In this document: piece after piece, positions 52,224 to 61,684 of the stretch
How the letters are laid out: every line of letters begins with the position of its first letter
How positions within the stretch are numbered: position 1 is the first letter of the stretch
From: Aldersonia sp. NBC_00410
Lineage (GTDB): Bacteria; Actinomycetota; Actinomycetes; Mycobacteriales; Mycobacteriaceae
Reading direction: 5' to 3'
Assembly: GCF_026342035.1 (NCBI RefSeq)
Contig: NZ_JAPENM010000002.1
Coordinates: 434,001 to 498,000 of the forward strand
DNA: 64,000 nt
Made by a program: the position numbers and the translations under genes
Notes under the pieces: generated by a model
What the model was told of the DNA's origin: nothing
Seen by the model: only the letters and a program-made list of their open reading frames with translations
Database searches by the model: none

Positions 52224-53312
52224 TCACCGGCGCGCCGTGCGGCCCTGACCGGCACGGCGTTGCGCGCGGTTGCCGAGTTCGGCCCGGTTGATCTCGGACT
52301 CGAACCGTTCGTAGGCGTCGACGATGTGCGACACCAGCCGGTGCCGAACCACGTCGGTGCTGGTCAATATCGAGAAGTGGATGTCGTCGATACCGGTCAG
52401 GATGTCGCTCGCGGCGCGCAAACCGGACCGCGCGCCACCGGGCAGGTCGACCTGAGTGACGTCACCGGTGACGACGATCTTCGAGCCGAACCCGAGCCGG
52501 GTGAGGAACATCTTCATCTGTTCGGCGGTGGTGTTCTGCGCCTCGTCGAGAATGATGAAAGCATCGTTGAGCGTCCGGCCACGCATATATGCCAGTGGCG
52601 CGACCTCAATCACGCCCGCCTGCAACAACTTTGGGATCGCCTCTGGATCCATCATGTCGTGCAGCGCGTCGTAGAGCGGTCGCAGATAGGGGTCGATCTT
52701 CTCGTTCAGCGTGCCGGGCAGGAAGCCGAGCCGCTCACCGGCCTCGACCGCAGGGCGGGTGAGAATAATCCGGGTGACCTGTTTGGTCTGCAGCGCCTGC
52801 ACGGCCTTCGCCATCGCAAGGTAGGTCTTCCCGGTGCCGGCCGGACCGATGCCGAAGACGATCGTGTGTGCGTCGATGGCGTCCACGTAGCGCTTCTGGT
52901 TCAGCGTCTTCGGGCGGATCGTCTTGCCGCGCCGGGACAGGATGTCGAGGCTGAGCACCTCGGCCGGCGATTCCGACAGCCCCTCGGTGAGCATCGACAC
53001 GGTGTGTCGGACCGCATCCGGCGACAACTGTTGTCCGCGTCCGACGAGGGCGGCGAGTTGCTCGATGACACGTTCGGCAAGGGCGACGTCGGCAGCCTCG
53101 CCGGTCAGCGTGACGGCGTTGCCGCGGACATGGATATCGGCGTCGAGGAGTCGCTCGAGTTCGCGAAGATTCACATCCGCCGATCCGAGGAACGCGAAGA
53201 CGGTGTCCGGGGGAAGTTCGACGGTGGACCGAACAGTGCGCGCAGCCGCATCATCGATCAGCCCACCCGAGATTCGATTCGGGGGCTCGCCTATCTCGTT
53301 CTGGGCTCTCAC
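52224..53312 (-). CDS. PhoH-like ATPase with KH-like N-terminal domain (YbeZ)
   Basis: The 362-residue protein has an N-terminal nucleic-acid-binding-like region (about 30-110) and a PhoH ATPase core with P-loop GPAGTGKT (156-163), ILTRPAVEAGERLGFLPG, IILDEAQNTT (Walker B) and VVTGDVTQVDLP. The tail is very basic. It pairs with YbeY, which it assists in ribosome maturation. The GTG at 53312 is the first in-frame start; a later start in this family is possible. Confidence 0.93.
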   Translation of the reverse strand: MRAQNEIGEPPNRISGGLIDDAAARTVRSTVELPPDTVFAFLGSADVNLRELERLLDADIHVRGNAVTLTGEAADVALAERVIEQLAALVGRGQQLSPDAVRHTVSMLTEGLSESPAEVLSLDILSRRGKTIRPKTLNQKRYVDAIDAHTIVFGIGPAGTGKTYLAMAKAVQALQTKQVTRIILTRPAVEAGERLGFLPGTLNEKIDPYLRPLYDALHDMMDPEAIPKLLQAGVIEVAPLAYMRGRTLNDAFIILDEAQNTTAEQMKMFLTRLGFGSKIVVTGDVTQVDLPGGARSGLRAASDILTGIDDIHFSILTSTDVVRHRLVSHIVDAYERFESEINRAELGNRAQRRAGQGRTARR

Positions 53313-53482
53313 GCGCTGGCTATGGCCTGCTTCCTTGGCTTGGAGATTCGATCACTCAAAGTCTAGCGCCGCGCCCGACAGGGGTGCATTCGAAATATCT
53401 GCGGGAGCGGCTTCGACGCACGTTGCGCTCGCGCCGAATGCAATCATTCACGCCCGCAGCACGGCGCCGGACCATAGCAGTC

Positions 53483-53863
53483 ATGAAACTGCTGCTCACC
53501 GTGGCTGTGCTCGCATTGATCGGGGCCGGAACATCGGCCGCGGACACGCTGACACCCGACTACGCGCAGCCCGCCAACGGGACCGGCGCCGCGCCGGCGC
53601 TCACCCCGGCCTTCTCTCCCGTCCAGGTCCCGCCAGTGCAGGCTGAGGGCGACACCATCGTTGCGCACCCCTATCTCGCGCCGTGGGTGCACGATCTCGT
53701 CCCGATACCGCCGGGCACCGCGCTCGAAGCGCGTGGCGCGGTGCGGGTGCGCGCGGGAGATTTCGTGGTCAACCCCAACGGTCACTGCTGGTTCGGCGAC
53801 GGGCCCGCCGCCGCGGGAGAGTCGCTGGCACCCTACGGTTCGATCTGCCCGGTTTCGAGCTGA
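53483..53863 (+). CDS. Small secreted protein, unrecognised
   Basis: The 126-residue product has a signal peptide (MKLLLTVAVLALIGAGTSAAD, cleavage near residue 20). A Pro/Ala-rich mature domain follows, with PVQVPPVQAEGDTIVAHPYLAPWVHDLVP and a C-terminal VNPNGHCWFGDG with two cysteines (C...C 17 residues apart in NGHC...SIC). No family is known to me. ATG 53483 is used; the frame extends upstream without a signal peptide. It is convergent with rsmE. Confidence 0.6.
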   Translation: MKLLLTVAVLALIGAGTSAADTLTPDYAQPANGTGAAPALTPAFSPVQVPPVQAEGDTIVAHPYLAPWVHDLVPIPPGTALEARGAVRVRAGDFVVNPNGHCWFGDGPAAAGESLAPYGSICPVSS

Positions 53864-53885
53864 TCGTGGAGCCGACCCTGTATCG

Positions 53886-54647
53886 CTAGTGCAGCGGGCG
53901 GGCGCACCAACGCTCGGTCAGTGCGCCGAGCGCGCCGAGGGCCACCGCCGCGGCTGTCGAGGTGCGCAGCACGCTCGGGCCGAGCAGCACCGCACGAGCG
54001 CCTGCCTCGGCAAGCTTGTCCAGCTCGGTGTCGTCCAAGCCACCCTCGGGCCCGACCACGAGCAGCACGTCGGGAACTTCGGCGAGGTCGAGCCGCGCGA
54101 GCGATCCCTCGGCGGATTCGTGTAGTGCCAGTGCCAGCCCGCCCGTGGCTACGCGATCGCGCACGAGTGCGCATACTGCCGCGGTGTCGTGCAGATCCGC
54201 TACCTCCGGGATATGCGCCCGCCGCGACTGCCGAGCGGCCGATAGCGCCGCGGCCCGCCACTTGTCGACGCCCTTGCGGGTCTTGACGCCATCCCAGCGT
54301 GCGACACATCGCGCCGCCTGCCAGGGCACGATCGCATCGATCCCGGCCTCGGTGGCGAGTTCGACGGCCAGTTCCGAACGGTCGGATTTCGGTAGCGCCT
54401 GGACCAGCGTGACCCGCGGCGTCGGCGGCTCGACCTGCGAGCGGGCGAGGACCGTCAGATCCAGCCGGTCGCGCGACGCTGCCGTGACAGTCGTCTCGGC
54501 GACGTCACCGTGCCCGTCGGACAAGGTGATCCGCTCACCCACCCCGATCCGCCGCACGGTCGCGGCGTGATGGCCCTCCTTGCCGTCGAGGACCGCGACG
54601 GCACCGACCGGCGGCAGCGTGTCGAGGTAGAACAGCGTGGCGGCCAC
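53886..54647 (-). CDS. rsmE: 16S rRNA (uracil-1498-N3)-methyltransferase
   Basis: The 253-residue SPOUT methyltransferase has the knotted SAM-binding C-terminus: LLVVGPEGGLDDTEL and VLLGPSVLRTSTAAAVALGAL. The N-terminal PUA-like domain contains HHAATVRRIGVGERITLSDGHGD. GTG 54647 is preceded by dnaJ2 15 bases upstream, so the two are co-transcribed. It modifies U1498 of 16S rRNA. Confidence 0.93.
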   Translation of the reverse strand: MAATLFYLDTLPPVGAVAVLDGKEGHHAATVRRIGVGERITLSDGHGDVAETTVTAASRDRLDLTVLARSQVEPPTPRVTLVQALPKSDRSELAVELATEAGIDAIVPWQAARCVARWDGVKTRKGVDKWRAAALSAARQSRRAHIPEVADLHDTAAVCALVRDRVATGGLALALHESAEGSLARLDLAEVPDVLLVVGPEGGLDDTELDKLAEAGARAVLLGPSVLRTSTAAAVALGALGALTERWCARPLH

Positions 54648-54662
54648 GAGATCCGCCGCTCG

Positions 54663-55817
54663 TCAGCGACCGCTGAACGAGGCGCGCAGCCGCGAGAACA
54701 ACCCGCCGCTGTGCTCGGACCCGCTCGACACGACCTCGGCGCGATCACGCTCGCGCAGGTTCTTGTAGTCGCGCAGCAGCTCGGCCTGCTTGTGATCGAG
54801 CTTGGTCGGCACCACCACGTCGAAATGCGCGACCAGGTCACCACGGGTGCCCGAACGCAGCTTGGGCATGCCATGCCCGCGCAGCACGATCTGCTGTCCC
54901 GCCTGTGAGCCCGGCGCGATCGTGAACTCGGTCGGTCCGTCGATGATGGTGTCCACCACGACCGTGGTGCCGAGCGCGGCGTCGACCATCGGTACCCGGA
55001 TCGTGCAGTGCAGGTCGTCGCCATCGCGCAGGAACGTGTCGTGCGGCTGTTCGACGACCTCGACGTACAGATCGCCCGCGGGGCCGCCGCCCGGACCGAC
55101 CTCGCCCTGCGAGGCAAGTCGGATGCGCATCCCGTTCGCCACGCCGGCGGGGACCTTGGCGGCGATCTCGCGGCGAGCGCGAACGCGGCCGTCGCCGGAG
55201 CACTTGTGGCACGGGTCGGTGATCACTTCGCCGGCACCGCGACAGGTCGGGCACGGCCGCGATGTCATCACCTGGCCGAGGAACGAGCGCTGCACCGACT
55301 GCACTTCGCCGGCACCGCCACAGGTGTCGCACCGGCTGGGCTTCGAGTTTCCGGCCGTACCGGAGCCGACGCACACGTCGCACAGCACAGCGGTGTCGAC
55401 GGTCAGATGCTTGGTGACCCCGGTGGCGCACTCGGCGAGTGTCAGCCTGGTCCGCAGCAGCGAATCGGCGCCGGGCTGGACGCGTCCACGCGGCCGCCGA
55501 CTCCCGCCGGTCGCACCCGCGCCGAAGAAGGCCTCGAACACGTCGCCGAGCCCACCGAAACCGGCGCCACCGAAGCCGCCTGCGCCGCCCCCGCCGCCGG
55601 ACTCGAGCGGATCGCCGCCCATGTCGACGATGCGACGCTTCTCCGGATCCGACAGCACTTCATAGGCCGCCGAAATGTCCTTGAATCGCGCCTGCGCGGC
55701 CTCGTCCGGGTTGACGTCGGGATGCAGCTCACGTGCGAGCTTGCGGTACGCCCGCTTGATTTCCTGATCGGATGCGTTGCGCCCGATCCCGAGCAGTCCG
55801 TAGTAGTCGCGTGCCAC
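54663..55817 (-). CDS. dnaJ: Chaperone DnaJ (DnaJ2)
   Basis: The 384-residue type I J protein has a J domain (1-70) with HPD at 32-34, a Gly/Phe-rich linker (about 75-115, [16 protein letters not shown]), four zinc CxxCxGxG repeats ([32 protein letters not shown]) and the C-terminal substrate domain. It stimulates DnaK and supplies clients. It follows hrcA and precedes rsmE on the same strand, the arrangement known for DnaJ2 in mycobacteria. Confidence 0.96.
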   Translation of the reverse strand: MARDYYGLLGIGRNASDQEIKRAYRKLARELHPDVNPDEAAQARFKDISAAYEVLSDPEKRRIVDMGGDPLESGGGGGAGGFGGAGFGGLGDVFEAFFGAGATGGSRRPRGRVQPGADSLLRTRLTLAECATGVTKHLTVDTAVLCDVCVGSGTAGNSKPSRCDTCGGAGEVQSVQRSFLGQVMTSRPCPTCRGAGEVITDPCHKCSGDGRVRARREIAAKVPAGVANGMRIRLASQGEVGPGGGPAGDLYVEVVEQPHDTFLRDGDDLHCTIRVPMVDAALGTTVVVDTIIDGPTEFTIAPGSQAGQQIVLRGHGMPKLRSGTRGDLVAHFDVVVPTKLDHKQAELLRDYKNLRERDRAEVVSSGSEHSGGLFSRLRASFSGR

Positions 55818-55973
55818 CTGAGTTCTCTCGTCCTATTCCGTATTCCAGTCGGGTTCCGCGCCCACAATGCGCTTCCCGCCGCCGACCAACGGTCCGCGAC
55901 GGGTGGCGACAGCACGGCACACCGCGCTGTCCAACATTGCAAACGCTACCCGTTATCCCACCGAGCCCGGCAG

Positions 55974-57014
55974 TTAGCGTCCTGCGAGCACCTCGCCGAT
56001 GTACTTCGCGACGGTCGCCACGGAGGCGATTGTGCCCGGGTAGTCCATCCGCGTCGGGCCGAGTACGCCCATCCCGCCGAGGACGGTGCTCAGACCGTAG
56101 CCGGTCGTCACCATCGAGGTTCCCCGCATCTCCTCCACCTGCGTTTCCTCCCCGATCCGCACGGTGACCGTGCCGGGCTGCTGCGCGGCGGCGAGCAACT
56201 TCAGCACGACCACCTGTTCCTCGAGCGCCTCGAGCACCGAGCGCAGCGAACCCGGGAACCCGGGCAGCGCCTCGAAGTCGGCGGCGTTGCGGGTGAGGTT
56301 CGCAGTGCCGCCGAGGACCAGCCGATCCTCCGGATGCTCGACGAGGGTCTCCACCAGCACCGTCGCTGCGCGGATGACGGCATCGCGAAGCTGCGGCGGC
56401 GCATCGTCGGCGAGCGCGGCGACGGCGTGCGACGCGGCGGCGAGCCGCTTGCCCTCCAACGCGCCACCGAGCAGGTTCCGCAGCCCGGACAAATCCTCGT
56501 CCGAGATCACGTCACCGAGCTCCACGATGCGCTGGTCGACGCGACCGGTGTCGGTGATGACCACCAACAGCAATCGTGCCGGCGTCAACGGCACGATCTC
56601 GAGATGCCGCACCGACGACGCCGACAGCGACGGGTACTGCACGATCGCGACCTGCCTGGTGAGCTGCGCGAGCAGGCGTACTCCGCGACGCAGCACGTCG
56701 TCGAGGTCGACCCCGGTTTCGAGAAACTCGAGAATCGCCCGCCGCTCGGCAGTGGAGAGCGGCTTCACCTCCGCGATCCGGTCGACGAACTGCCGGTACC
56801 CCTTGTCGGTCGGCACTCGTCCCGAACTGGTGTGCGGCTGGGCGATGTAGCCCTCGGCCTCGAGCACGGCCATGTCGTTGCGCACCGTCGCACTGGACAC
56901 ACCGAGGTTGTGCCGCTCCACGAGCGCCTTGGAGCCCACCGGCTCCTTGGTGGACACGTAGTCGGCAACGATCGCGCGCAGCACCTCGAAGCGCCGCTCG
57001 TCCGTACTCGCCAT
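55974..57014 (-). CDS. hrcA: Heat-inducible transcription repressor HrcA
   Basis: The 346-residue repressor has a winged helix at the N-terminus ([53 protein letters not shown]) and a GAF-like C-terminal domain ending [23 protein letters not shown]. It normally represses groESL operons by binding CIRCE; no perfect CIRCE is visible in its own promoter. ATG 57014 has AGGAGG eight bases upstream. Confidence 0.95.
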   Translation of the reverse strand: MASTDERRFEVLRAIVADYVSTKEPVGSKALVERHNLGVSSATVRNDMAVLEAEGYIAQPHTSSGRVPTDKGYRQFVDRIAEVKPLSTAERRAILEFLETGVDLDDVLRRGVRLLAQLTRQVAIVQYPSLSASSVRHLEIVPLTPARLLLVVITDTGRVDQRIVELGDVISDEDLSGLRNLLGGALEGKRLAAASHAVAALADDAPPQLRDAVIRAATVLVETLVEHPEDRLVLGGTANLTRNAADFEALPGFPGSLRSVLEALEEQVVVLKLLAAAQQPGTVTVRIGEETQVEEMRGTSMVTTGYGLSTVLGGMGVLGPTRMDYPGTIASVATVAKYIGEVLAGR

Positions 57015-57114
57015 CGACCACACCTCCTGCCACGTTCGGCGACCAGCACCCCGGTCCGCCCGTGCTCCTCGCACTACCACGACCCGTACCAGGGGTGAAC
57101 ATCCAGCTTAGTCC

Positions 57115-57154
57115 GCGCACCCTACACATCCCCGGCAAGACGTAGGGTGTGCGC
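57115..57154. promoter_or_regulatory. Imperfect inverted repeat between hrcA and the VapB-like gene
   Basis: GCGCACCCTAC (57115-57125) pairs with GTAGGGTGTGCGC (57142-57154) with a two-base bulge. It lies midway between the divergent starts, and could be a bidirectional operator. It does not match CIRCE. Confidence 0.35.
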
Positions 57155-57205
57155 CGGAACGACTGTGCAACGGGCGCCCCAGCGGATGTCCGACCCACCA
57201 AAACG

Positions 57206-57553
57206 ATGCCGGCGGTGACGATGATTTTTCGAGGCGTGCGGGAGGGCAAGCCGTATCCCGACCATGGGCTCTCGCTACGCGATTGGTCGCGAATCCCGCC
57301 GCGGCAGGTTCGCCTCGACGAGATCGTCACCACCACGACCGTGCTCGCGCTCGATCGACTGCTGTCCGAGGACTCCACCTTCTATGGCGACCTCTTTCCG
57401 CATGCGGTGCGCTGGCACGGCGTGATCTACCTGGAGGACGGCCTGCACCGGGCTGTGCGGGCGGCGTTGCGCAACCGGACGGTCCTGCATGCGCGGGTCC
57501 TCGAATTCGGCGTCGACGATGTCGATCCGGGCGACACGTCGCAGGTCGGCTGA
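57206..57553 (+). CDS. VapB-type conserved protein (antitoxin-like), no adjacent toxin
   Basis: The 115-residue protein contains MIFRGVREGKPYPDHGLSLRDWSRIPPRQVRLDEI and LSEDSTFYGDLFPHAVRWHGVIYLEDGLHRAVRAALRNR. This family is often annotated as VapB-family antitoxin, but no PIN-domain toxin is adjacent, and the N-terminal RHH/AbrB DNA-binding part is not evident. A homologue follows hrcA in mycobacteria. ATG 57206 is used; a second ATG 15 bases later would also keep the whole domain. Confidence 0.65.
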   Translation: MPAVTMIFRGVREGKPYPDHGLSLRDWSRIPPRQVRLDEIVTTTTVLALDRLLSEDSTFYGDLFPHAVRWHGVIYLEDGLHRAVRAALRNRTVLHARVLEFGVDDVDPGDTSQVG

Positions 57554-57571
57554 GCACTCGAACCGAACGGT

Positions 57572-58816
57572 TCAGCTGAGCACGGTCCGGACCACCGCGT
57601 CGGCGAGCAGTCGGCCGCGATCGGTCAGCACGAACCGCTCGCGCTCGTGCACGAGCAGACCGTCGGCGACGAGTGCGTCCGCGGCGGTTCGCTCGCTCGG
57701 ATCGAGCACACCGGCCGGCAATCCGGTCCGCAACCGTGTGGTCAACATCACTTCTTCGGTATGCGTCTCGTCCGACGTCAACGTCTCGCTGTCCTGTACC
57801 GGCAACACGCCCGCCGAGAGGGTCTGCGCGTATCGAGCCGGGTGCTTGACGTTCCACCACCGCACCCCGCCCACATGGCTGTGCGCGCCGGGGCCCGCAC
57901 CCCACCAATCCCCGCCATCCCAGTAACCCAGGTTGTGCCGGCAGCGTGAATCCGCCGCTCCGCTCGCCCAGCCTGAATCCCCCGCGTCTGCCGCCCAGTT
58001 CGACACCTCGTACCAGTGCAGGCCCGCCGCGGTCAGCCGGGCATCGACCTGCTCGTAGCGCGCCGCGAGCACGTCGTCGTCGGGCGCGGCCACCTCGCCA
58101 CGCCGGATCCGCCGCGACAGCGCGGTGCCGTCCTCGACGATCAGGGCGTACGCGGAGACGTGGTCGACCCCGGCCTCGAGCACCGCGTCCAGCGACCGTG
58201 CCAGGTCGATGGCGCGCTCGCCCGGAGTGCCGTAGATCAGGTCGAGGTTGACGTGATCGAAGCCCGCTGCCCGCGCCTCGCGCGCCGCGGCGACCGGCCG
58301 ACCCGGCGTGTGCACGCGATCGAGCATCGCGAGCACATGCGGTGCGGCGGACTGCATTCCGAGTGATATCCGGGTATACCCCGCTGCGCGGATGTGCTCG
58401 AAGAACTCCGGCCCGGTCGACTCCGGGTTCGACTCTGTGGTGACCTCCGCGTCGTCCGCCAGTCCGAAGCTCGCCCGCACCGCGTCGAGTACCGCGGCGA
58501 GCCCGTCGCCACCGAGCAGCGACGGCGTACCACCGCCGACGAACACGGTCTGCGTGCGCGGGACACCACCCGGACTGCGAGCCAGCACATCGGCGGCGAG
58601 GTCGAGTTCGGTACGTAAGCCCTCGAGCCAGGACTGCGGCGACGCCGAGCTGCCGAGCTCCCCCGCGGTGTAGGTATTGAAGTCGCAGTAACCGCACCGC
58701 GTCGCACAGAACGGCACATGCACGTAGATACCGAACGGCCGCCGACCGACGCCGTCCAGCGCCACGTCGGACAGCTCGAACGACGCGCTCGGCGCCACGG
58801 TCGGGAGACTGTTCAC
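57572..58816 (-). CDS. hemW: Radical SAM heme chaperone HemW
   Basis: The 414-residue radical SAM protein has CATRCGYCDF with cysteines 37, 41 and 44 binding the [4Fe-4S] cluster and SAM. GGGTPSLLG follows, then RISLGMQSAAPHVLAMLDRVH and NLDLIYGTPGE. It delivers haem to target proteins; older annotation calls it oxygen-independent coproporphyrinogen oxidase, but the extra cysteine of true HemN is absent. GTG 58816 precedes the radical SAM core with a short leader. It is divergent from the cys operon. Confidence 0.92.
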   Translation of the reverse strand: MNSLPTVAPSASFELSDVALDGVGRRPFGIYVHVPFCATRCGYCDFNTYTAGELGSSASPQSWLEGLRTELDLAADVLARSPGGVPRTQTVFVGGGTPSLLGGDGLAAVLDAVRASFGLADDAEVTTESNPESTGPEFFEHIRAAGYTRISLGMQSAAPHVLAMLDRVHTPGRPVAAAREARAAGFDHVNLDLIYGTPGERAIDLARSLDAVLEAGVDHVSAYALIVEDGTALSRRIRRGEVAAPDDDVLAARYEQVDARLTAAGLHWYEVSNWAADAGDSGWASGAADSRCRHNLGYWDGGDWWGAGPGAHSHVGGVRWWNVKHPARYAQTLSAGVLPVQDSETLTSDETHTEEVMLTTRLRTGLPAGVLDPSERTAADALVADGLLVHERERFVLTDRGRLLADAVVRTVLS

Positions 58817-58891
58817 CGATTCATTGTCCCGCGCTTCGCGGGGCGCCCCACACCAGTCGTTGCCGGAATCATTACGCCGAAGCGACCAGCA

Positions 58892-58917
58892 TATTTCCCG
58901 AGAAATCGGGGGAAATA
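58892..58917. promoter_or_regulatory. Inverted repeat between hemW and the cysteine operon
   Basis: Perfect 8-base arms TATTTCCC (58892-58899) and GGGAAATA (58910-58917) flank a 10-base spacer that itself has a CCGA/TCGG stem. It lies in the AT-rich divergent region, a plausible binding site of a sulfur regulator or a bidirectional promoter element. Confidence 0.5.
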
Positions 58918-58951
58918 CCCGGCTGGGGTCGGCACGAGGCATTTCCCGTGG

Positions 58952-58957
58952 CAGAAT
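58952..58957 (+). promoter_or_regulatory. -10 box of the leader ORF
   Basis: CAGAAT lies eight bases before ATG 58965, so the leader transcript may begin at or next to the start codon of the polycysteine ORF and be leaderless. The -35 region is weak. Confidence 0.4.
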
Positions 58958-58964
58958 GGCCCCC

Positions 58965-59078
58965 ATGACCCGACACGACGCCCGCACCTGTGGTGCTGGA
59001 GTTCGACTTGTGGCACGCCGCCATGTCGACCTGAAGCGTGTCTGTAGCTGTTGTTGTCTGCCCGACTGTTCCCGGTAG
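58965..59078 (+). CDS. Polycysteine leader ORF of the cysteine/sulfate operon
   Basis: The 37-residue ORF starts MTRHDARTCGAGVRLVA and ends with RVCSCCCLPDCSR, five cysteine codons within nine residues near the stop. Short ORFs with cysteine runs upstream of cysteine-biosynthesis genes are known as cysteine-responsive attenuators in mycobacteria. When charged tRNA-Cys is scarce, ribosomes stall on the run and the downstream gene's start becomes accessible. This one precedes cysI by 111 bases. It is probably leaderless (see the -10 box at 58952). No second function is implied for the peptide. Confidence 0.85.
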   Translation: MTRHDARTCGAGVRLVARRHVDLKRVCSCCCLPDCSR

Positions 59079-59189
59079 ACCCAGCCTCTCAAAGATTTCT
59101 CGGGCCCTTCCGCCCGGCCACGGTTACCGACGAGCGCACCAGCCCTGCGCTTCGCCGTGCCGTGACACCACTAGTTCAGGAGCAATCCA

Positions 59190-60950
59190 ATGACGTCGAG
59201 CACCGACGCCGGCACAGCCACGGGTGAGCCCGCAGCGCGTCAGCGCACCGACCCGACGGCCGCGCGCCAGCCTGCGGCTCGCCAGCGCACAGCGAAGCCC
59301 ACTCGTCGCCGGGCCGAGGGACAGTGGGCCCTCGGTTACCGCGAACCGCTCAACGCAAACGAGCAGGCCAAGAAGGACGACAACCCGCTCAACGTTCGCG
59401 CACGGATCGAGAACATCTACGCAAAGAACGGTTTCGACAGCATCGACAAGGGCGATCTGCGCGGCCGGATGCGCTGGTGGGGCCTCTACACCCAGCGCGA
59501 GCAGGGCTACGACGGCACCTTCACCGGCGACGAGAACATCGACCTGCTCGAGGCCGAGTACTTCATGATGCGGGTGCGCTGCGACGGTGGTGCCCTGAAC
59601 GTCGAGCAGCTGCGCACGCTCGGCCAGATCTCCACCGAGTTCGCCCGTGACACCGCCGACCTGTCCGACCGGGAGAACGTCCAGTATCACTGGATCGAGA
59701 TCGAGAATGTCCCGGAGATCTGGAAGCGACTCGAAGCCGTCGGTCTGCAGACCACCGAGGCATGCGGCGACTGCCCGCGCGTCGTGCTCGGTTCCCCGCT
59801 CGCGGGTGAGTCGCTCGACGAGATCATCGACACCACTCCTGCGATCGACGAGATCGTGCGCCGCTACATCGGCAAGAAGGAGTACTCGAACCTCCCCCGC
59901 AAGTTCAAGACCGCGATCTCGGGCCAGCAGGACGTGGTGCACGAGATCAACGACGTTGCCTTCGTCGGCGTAGAGCACCCCGAGCACGGCCCCGGTCTCG
60001 ACCTATGGGTCGGCGGTGGCCTGTCGACCAACCCGATGCTGGCCCAGCGCGTCGGCGCCTGGGTGCCGCTGGACGAGGTTCCCGACGTATGGGAAGCGGT
60101 CGTCTCGCTGTTCCGCGACTACGGCTACCGCCGGCTGCGCACCAAGGCCCGCCTGAAGTTCCTCGTGAAGGACTGGGGCATCGAGAAGTTCCGCCAGGTA
60201 CTCGAGGACGAGTATCTGAAGCGCAAGCTGATCGACGGTCCCGCACCCGAGCAGCCGAGCCGCCCGATCGACCACGTGGGCGTACAGAAGCTGCAAAATG
60301 GGCTGAACGCGGTCGGCTTCTCCCCCATCGCCGGCCGGGTCTCCGGCAGCAAGCTCACCCAGGTGGCCGACGCGGTCGAGCGGATCGGCGCGGACCGGAT
60401 CCGGTTCACCCCGTACCAGAAGCTCATCGTGCTCGATGTCGCCGACGACAAGGTCGAGCAGCTCATTGCCGAACTCGAACCACTCGGCCTTCAGGCCCGT
60501 CCGTCGCATTGGCGCCGAAACCTGCTGGCGTGCAGCGGTATCGAGTTCTGCAAGCTGTCCTTCGTTGAGACGCGCAAGCGCTCGCAGGTGCTCGCCCCCG
60601 AGCTCGAGCAGCGCCTCGCCGATATCAACGCCGAGCTCGACGTGCCGATCACGATCAACATCAACGGCTGCCCCAACTCGTGCGGCCGGTCCCAGATCGC
60701 CGACATCGGCTTCAAGGGCCAGCTCGTCGACGACGGCGAAGGCAACCAGGTGGAGGGCTTCCAGGTCCACCTCGGCGGCAGCCTCGGCCTCGACAGCGGT
60801 TTCGGCCGCAAGCTGCGCCAGCACAAGGTGACCTCCGAGGAGCTCGGTGACTACATCGAGCGCGTGGTGCGCAACTTCATGAAGCACCGCAACGAGAATG
60901 AGCGGTTCGCCCAGTGGGCGGTCCGGGCGGAAGAGGCGGACTTGCGATGA
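59190..60950 (+). CDS. Ferredoxin-dependent sulfite reductase (SirA/NirA type)
   Basis: The 586-residue enzyme reduces sulfite to sulfide with siroheme and a [4Fe-4S] cluster. The cluster/siroheme cysteines are CSGIEFC (about 450) and NGCPNSCGR (about 490). The paired half-domains contain GRMRWWGLYTQREQGYDG (with the Tyr able to cross-link to Cys in TEACGDCPR) and the ferredoxin-type substrate site. About 45 residues of Ala/Arg/Thr-rich leader precede the core. The ATG at 59190 lies 111 bases after the polycysteine leader ORF stop. Its stop overlaps cysH by 4 bases. Confidence 0.94.
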   Translation: MTSSTDAGTATGEPAARQRTDPTAARQPAARQRTAKPTRRRAEGQWALGYREPLNANEQAKKDDNPLNVRARIENIYAKNGFDSIDKGDLRGRMRWWGLYTQREQGYDGTFTGDENIDLLEAEYFMMRVRCDGGALNVEQLRTLGQISTEFARDTADLSDRENVQYHWIEIENVPEIWKRLEAVGLQTTEACGDCPRVVLGSPLAGESLDEIIDTTPAIDEIVRRYIGKKEYSNLPRKFKTAISGQQDVVHEINDVAFVGVEHPEHGPGLDLWVGGGLSTNPMLAQRVGAWVPLDEVPDVWEAVVSLFRDYGYRRLRTKARLKFLVKDWGIEKFRQVLEDEYLKRKLIDGPAPEQPSRPIDHVGVQKLQNGLNAVGFSPIAGRVSGSKLTQVADAVERIGADRIRFTPYQKLIVLDVADDKVEQLIAELEPLGLQARPSHWRRNLLACSGIEFCKLSFVETRKRSQVLAPELEQRLADINAELDVPITININGCPNSCGRSQIADIGFKGQLVDDGEGNQVEGFQVHLGGSLGLDSGFGRKLRQHKVTSEELGDYIERVVRNFMKHRNENERFAQWAVRAEEADLR

Positions 60951-61684
60951 GCGTCATCTCCACCCGTGACACGGCGGCGCTGCGCACCATTGCGGAGCGC
61001 GGCGCGGCGGATCTGGTCGGTGCGAGCGCCGAGGAACTCCTGCGCTGGACCGACGAGACGTTCGGTCCCCGCCATGCGGATGCGGAGGGACGCGACGGTT
61101 ACATCGTTGCCTCGAACATGCAGGACGCGGTTCTGGTGCACCTCGCCGCTGAGATCCGCCCGGGCGTGGACGTGCTGTTCCTCGACACCGGTTACCACTT
61201 CGCGGAAACCATCGGCACCCGTGACGCGGTAGAGGCGGTGTACGGCGTCAACATCGTGAACGCGACTCCCGAACAGTCCGTCGAGGAGCAGAACCGCCTC
61301 GTCGGCAAGAACCTGTTCGCCAGCGATCCCGGCGAATGCTGCCGGTTGCGCAAGGTGGTGCCGCTGCAGAACACGCTGAGCAACTACCGCGCCTGGGTCA
61401 CCGGTATTCGGCGCGTGGAGTCCCCCACCCGCGCCAACGCGCCGCTGGTCTCCTACGACGACGCGTTCGGTCTGGTGAAGATCAACCCGATCGCCGCGTG
61501 GTCCGACGACGACATGCAGGACTTCATCAACAAGCACGGTGTCCTGGTGAATCCGCTCGTCGAGGAGGGCTACCCCTCCATCGGCTGCGCTCCGTGCACC
61601 AGGAAGCCGGAGCCGGGAACCGATCCGCGAAGCGGCCGCTGGGCCGGGTTCGCCAAGACCGAATGTGGGTTGCACTCGTCATGA
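60947..61684 (+). CDS. cysH: Iron-sulfur APS reductase
   Basis: The 245-residue reductase converts adenylylsulfate to sulfite. It has the CC...CxxC arrangement of the [4Fe-4S] APS type: ECCRLRKVVPL and CAPCTRKPEPG. The catalytic Cys is in ECGLH near the C-terminus. The SDTGYHFAETIG segment binds the nucleotide. As it uses APS directly, no APS kinase is needed in the operon. It overlaps cysI and cysD by 4 bases each. Confidence 0.95.
   Translation: MSVISTRDTAALRTIAERGAADLVGASAEELLRWTDETFGPRHADAEGRDGYIVASNMQDAVLVHLAAEIRPGVDVLFLDTGYHFAETIGTRDAVEAVYGVNIVNATPEQSVEEQNRLVGKNLFASDPGECCRLRKVVPLQNTLSNYRAWVTGIRRVESPTRANAPLVSYDDAFGLVKINPIAAWSDDDMQDFINKHGVLVNPLVEEGYPSIGCAPCTRKPEPGTDPRSGRWAGFAKTECGLHSS

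Noticed and set aside
57206-57553. Toxin-antitoxin pair at the VapB-like gene
   Set aside because: No PIN-domain toxin or RelE-like gene is adjacent; only the VapB-like family name would suggest it.
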